From CAG-103 sp045112425 (GTDB lineage: Bacteria; Bacillota; Clostridia; Oscillospirales; Oscillospiraceae), in the NCBI GenBank assembly GCA_045112425.1, contig JBGUHV010000169.1:1-7410 (forward strand): a DNA stretch of 7,410 bases, read 5' to 3'. This document shows, in pieces, positions 5,793 to 7,410 of the stretch. Each line of letters begins with the position of its first letter. The first letter of the stretch is position 1. Position numbers and translations under genes: made by a program. The notes under the pieces are model-generated. The model was not told where the DNA came from. It saw only the letters and a list, made by a program, of their open reading frames with translations, and did no database searches.

Positions 5793-6296
5793 ATGGATAA
5801 GCGCGTGAACAAGGAAAACTATTATCTTGACATAGCAGACGCCGTACTCGGGCGTTCGACTTGTCTGCGGAGAAAATACGGCGCAATCATCGTGAAAAAC
5901 GATGAGATTCTTTCCACCGGATATAACGGCGCACCGCGCGGCCGCGTCAACTGCACAGAGCTGGGCTACTGCAACCGTGAGCAGCTTCGCATTCCCTCCG
6001 GTCAGCGGTATGAGCTCTGCCGCAGCGTACACGCCGAGGCCAACGCGATCATCTCTGCTGCCAGAAGAGACATGATCGGCGGCACGCTCTATCTTGTCGG
6101 ACGCGATGCAAAGTCCGGCGAACTGCTGCACGACACAACCTCCTGCGCCATGTGCCGCCGCCTGATCATCAACTCCGGCATCCAGCGCGTCGTCTGCCGC
6201 ATTGGAGAACACGATCTGAAAGAGACAGATGTGCAGGAATGGATCGACCACGATGAGTCGATCCAGCCGAAAGCAGAGTCCTGCGAGTTCTGCTGA
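5793..6296 (+). CDS. dCMP deaminase family protein (ComEB-like)
   Basis: Zinc-dependent cytosine-nucleotide deaminase; family members convert dCMP to dUMP for thymidylate synthesis. The product is 167 residues, as in the family. The active site is seen as HAE (H80, proton-shuttle E82) and C118-x2-C121, which with H80 would hold the catalytic zinc. GYNGAPRG (43-50) and the following Cys-containing segment (C54, C60, C76) are typical and may form a second zinc site. The residue before C118 is serine, where most deaminases have proline, and the stretch VGRDAKSGELLHDTTSC is longer than in Bacillus ComEB. It ends with ESCEFC. The ATG at 5793 fits the family start, though its ribosome site is weak (GGAAAG at 5775-5780 is distant). 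It lies between two terminators, so it is a single-gene unit. dCMP as the substrate is inferred from the family. Confidence 0.85.
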   Translation: MDKRVNKENYYLDIADAVLGRSTCLRRKYGAIIVKNDEILSTGYNGAPRGRVNCTELGYCNREQLRIPSGQRYELCRSVHAEANAIISAARRDMIGGTLYLVGRDAKSGELLHDTTSCAMCRRLIINSGIQRVVCRIGEHDLKETDVQEWIDHDESIQPKAESCEFC

Positions 6297-6303
6297 AGAC
6301 AGC

Positions 6304-6354
6304 AATACACCTCTGAGCGAGATGCATGAGCGAGATGCTAAGAGGTGTATTTTT
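6304..6354 (+). terminator. Intrinsic terminator between convergent genes
   Basis: AATACACCTCT (6304-6314) and AGAGGTGTATT (6341-6351) form a perfect 11-bp stem followed by a T-run (6350-6354). It starts 8 nt after the deaminase stop. The loop is unusually long at 26 nt and carries a tandem repeat. The minus-strand gene ends at 6366, so the hairpin may serve it too, but on that strand the trailing T-run is poor. Confidence 0.8.
6314..6338. repeat. Tandem 12-nt repeat in a terminator loop
   Basis: TGAGCGAGATGC occurs perfectly at 6314-6325 and 6327-6338, a period of 13 nt. The two copies fill almost the whole loop of the terminator hairpin. The simplest reading is a local duplication by slippage. 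Confidence 0.8.
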
Positions 6355-6365
6355 ATATCTTCAGC

Positions 6366-7391
6366 TTACTTTTTCCACCATTCGTTGACCTTCGGCTTCT
6401 GGGGTGTGTATTCCTTCTCTTCCGAATCCTCTTCAATGGTTTCCGTCTGCATATCAGCGAACATTTGCATCATGTTGCTCACCATCTCAAATCGCTCCTG
6501 CGTCGCCTTCAGCATCTCACGCGTGAGGCACATATTCGCGCCAACATAGGGATCGACAATGAGACCGTCATCCTGAGAGCTCAGGATCAGCTGGGCATAA
6601 TCCTTGAACGCAAGCTCAACACTGCTGAACTGGCGCCACTTGGCAAGTCTCGCGTGATCCGTAAAAGCGAGGAAATAGCTCTTATTATCCTGAGAGCGCG
6701 CTTTGCCGAACTGGAGGTGCACATCCTCGCCGGGCTTCGGCGCAGCCGTACCCTGCGGACGCTGCGCCGGAAACACCAGCGGCGTCGCAACCAGAGCGGT
6801 CGCAAGCTCGGCAACCGTCTCCTCCGTCTGGTTCTTCTGCACCTTTTCCATAATTCTGCGAAGATTCTCCGCCATCGTAGAGCGAAGCTTGGCCTCCTCG
6901 CTGCGAACCTCATACTTGATGACCCAGGCGGGATATGCCACCTTCAGCACTTCCAGCGCCTCATGCAGCGGATCGGTGGTCTCCTCCGGACCGTCGTTGG
7001 AAACGACTACGGTAAATCTCGGCGAGCCGTTCGCGCTCTTTTTCTCCGAACCGTTTGCACGCAGCTCCTCCATCTTCGTCTGCAGGCAGAGTGCCAGACA
7101 ATAAGCCTTTGTGGACGTATCGCGCACTGCCATCGCATAGGCCTCGTCTCCATCCTCGTCCGGCATTTTGGAGACCTCCAGAATGCTGTGCAGACCATAG
7201 ACATACGCTGCCTCTGCCCGACGATTGGCGCGGTCATCATCCGTCATATTCTCATCCTCCGGCTCCTGATACACACCGGCGGACGTCATCTCATTGACCG
7301 CCTTGCGGCGAATCTCCTGAATGGCGAGAAACTGCATGGCTCTGCCGCGGTCAGCGGCAGCATGCTCGTAAAGATCCTGAAAACTGCTCAT
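6366..7391 (-). CDS. SseB-domain protein with unrecognised amino-terminal half
   Basis: The product is 341 residues, with no signal peptide or membrane segment, so it is probably cytoplasmic. Residues about 191-295 resemble the SseB amino-terminal domain: LATALVATPLVFPAQ, then HLQFGKARSQDNKSYFLAFTD, a W at 252, and LIVDPYVGANMCLTREML, the usual pattern of a helix, a 'vP' strand, a 'yLpvFTd' strand and a final 'NPy...l' strand. The role of SseB proteins is poorly known. Residues 1-185 are helical-looking, acidic and rich in Ala/Glu, with a charged linker near 110-140; I do not recognise them. The carboxyl tail is highly charged (EEDSEEKEY) and ends in EWWKK. The ATG is chosen because GGAGG (minus strand, 7403-7399) lies 7 nt upstream. 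The promoter is beyond the window edge. It is convergent with the deaminase gene, which gives no functional hint. Confidence 0.8.
   Translation of the reverse strand: MSSFQDLYEHAAADRGRAMQFLAIQEIRRKAVNEMTSAGVYQEPEDENMTDDDRANRRAEAAYVYGLHSILEVSKMPDEDGDEAYAMAVRDTSTKAYCLALCLQTKMEELRANGSEKKSANGSPRFTVVVSNDGPEETTDPLHEALEVLKVAYPAWVIKYEVRSEEAKLRSTMAENLRRIMEKVQKNQTEETVAELATALVATPLVFPAQRPQGTAAPKPGEDVHLQFGKARSQDNKSYFLAFTDHARLAKWRQFSSVELAFKDYAQLILSSQDDGLIVDPYVGANMCLTREMLKATQERFEMVSNMMQMFADMQTETIEEDSEEKEYTPQKPKVNEWWKK
7334..7365 (-). other. Stem-loop in the early coding region of the SseB-domain gene
   Basis: On the minus-strand message, GCATG plus CTGCCGC (7365-7354) can pair with GCGGCAG (7348-7342) and CATGC (7338-7334), a 12-bp GC-rich stem with a 5-nt loop and a 3-nt bulge (7341-7339). 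It begins about 26 nt after the first base of the start codon. It may slow early translation or protect the message, or be a by-product of the Ala-rich coding sequence. Confidence 0.4.
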
Positions 7392-7410
7392 GGTATTTCC
7401 TCCATAAAAA

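Noticed and set aside
6240..6265. 9-bp inverted repeat (TGGATCGAC / GTCGATCCA) near the end of the deaminase gene
   Set aside because: It lies within coding sequence, has no T-tract, and a repeat of this length is not surprising by chance in a window of this size.
1..7410. Mobile elements, CRISPR arrays, tRNA or rRNA genes, defence or toxin-antitoxin systems
   Set aside because: I looked for transposase or integrase motifs, spaced repeats, cloverleaf-like segments and small paired genes, and saw none.

Overview
This is a bacterial chromosome segment that reads as a spore-former-type Firmicute (Bacillota, class Clostridia). An Oscillospiraceae/Ruminococcaceae-like genome is my best guess. The reasons are a YqhQ-prmC pair, an AbrB protein with the MKSTGIVRKVDELGR amino end and a Cys-rich carboxyl end, a clostridial-style RecA, strong AGGAGG-type ribosome sites, use of TTG and GTG starts, and GC-rich genes separated by AT-rich spacers. 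The lineage is inferred from protein flavour only.

Layout. Positions 1-5120 hold one tightly packed plus-strand run: the 3' part of a YqhQ-like membrane protein (truncated by the window edge), prmC (release-factor glutamine methyltransferase), recA, recX, rimO (ribosomal protein S12 methylthiotransferase) and pgsA (phosphatidylglycerophosphate synthase). Gaps are 24, 36 and 2 nt, then an 11-nt overlap, then 14 nt, and no terminator or clear promoter is visible inside, so this is probably one operon. Positions 5121-5425 are an AT-rich spacer with a small palindrome and a good sigma-A promoter that drives abrB (5426-5671), a transition-state-type DNA-binding regulator. A strong hairpin terminator (5690-5728) ends abrB. 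A second promoter next to its T-tract drives a dCMP-deaminase-family gene (5793-6296). A further hairpin (6304-6354) separates this from a convergent minus-strand gene (6366-7391) coding for a protein with an SseB-like domain and an unrecognised amino-terminal half.

How the genes fit together. RecA and RecX are a recombinase and its modulator, translated almost end to end. PrmC and RimO both modify the translation apparatus. PgsA makes the anionic phospholipid precursor. The deaminase feeds dUMP/dTMP supply. The shared transcript looks like a housekeeping gene string, not a dedicated pathway.

I found no mobile element, CRISPR array, phage gene, toxin-antitoxin or defence system, and no RNA gene. 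The window is mostly ordinary core genome. The points most worth a second look are the gene order around recA, the SseB-like protein and its early-coding hairpin, the abrB upstream region, the repeat inside the convergent terminator, and a few residue changes in RecA and the deaminase.
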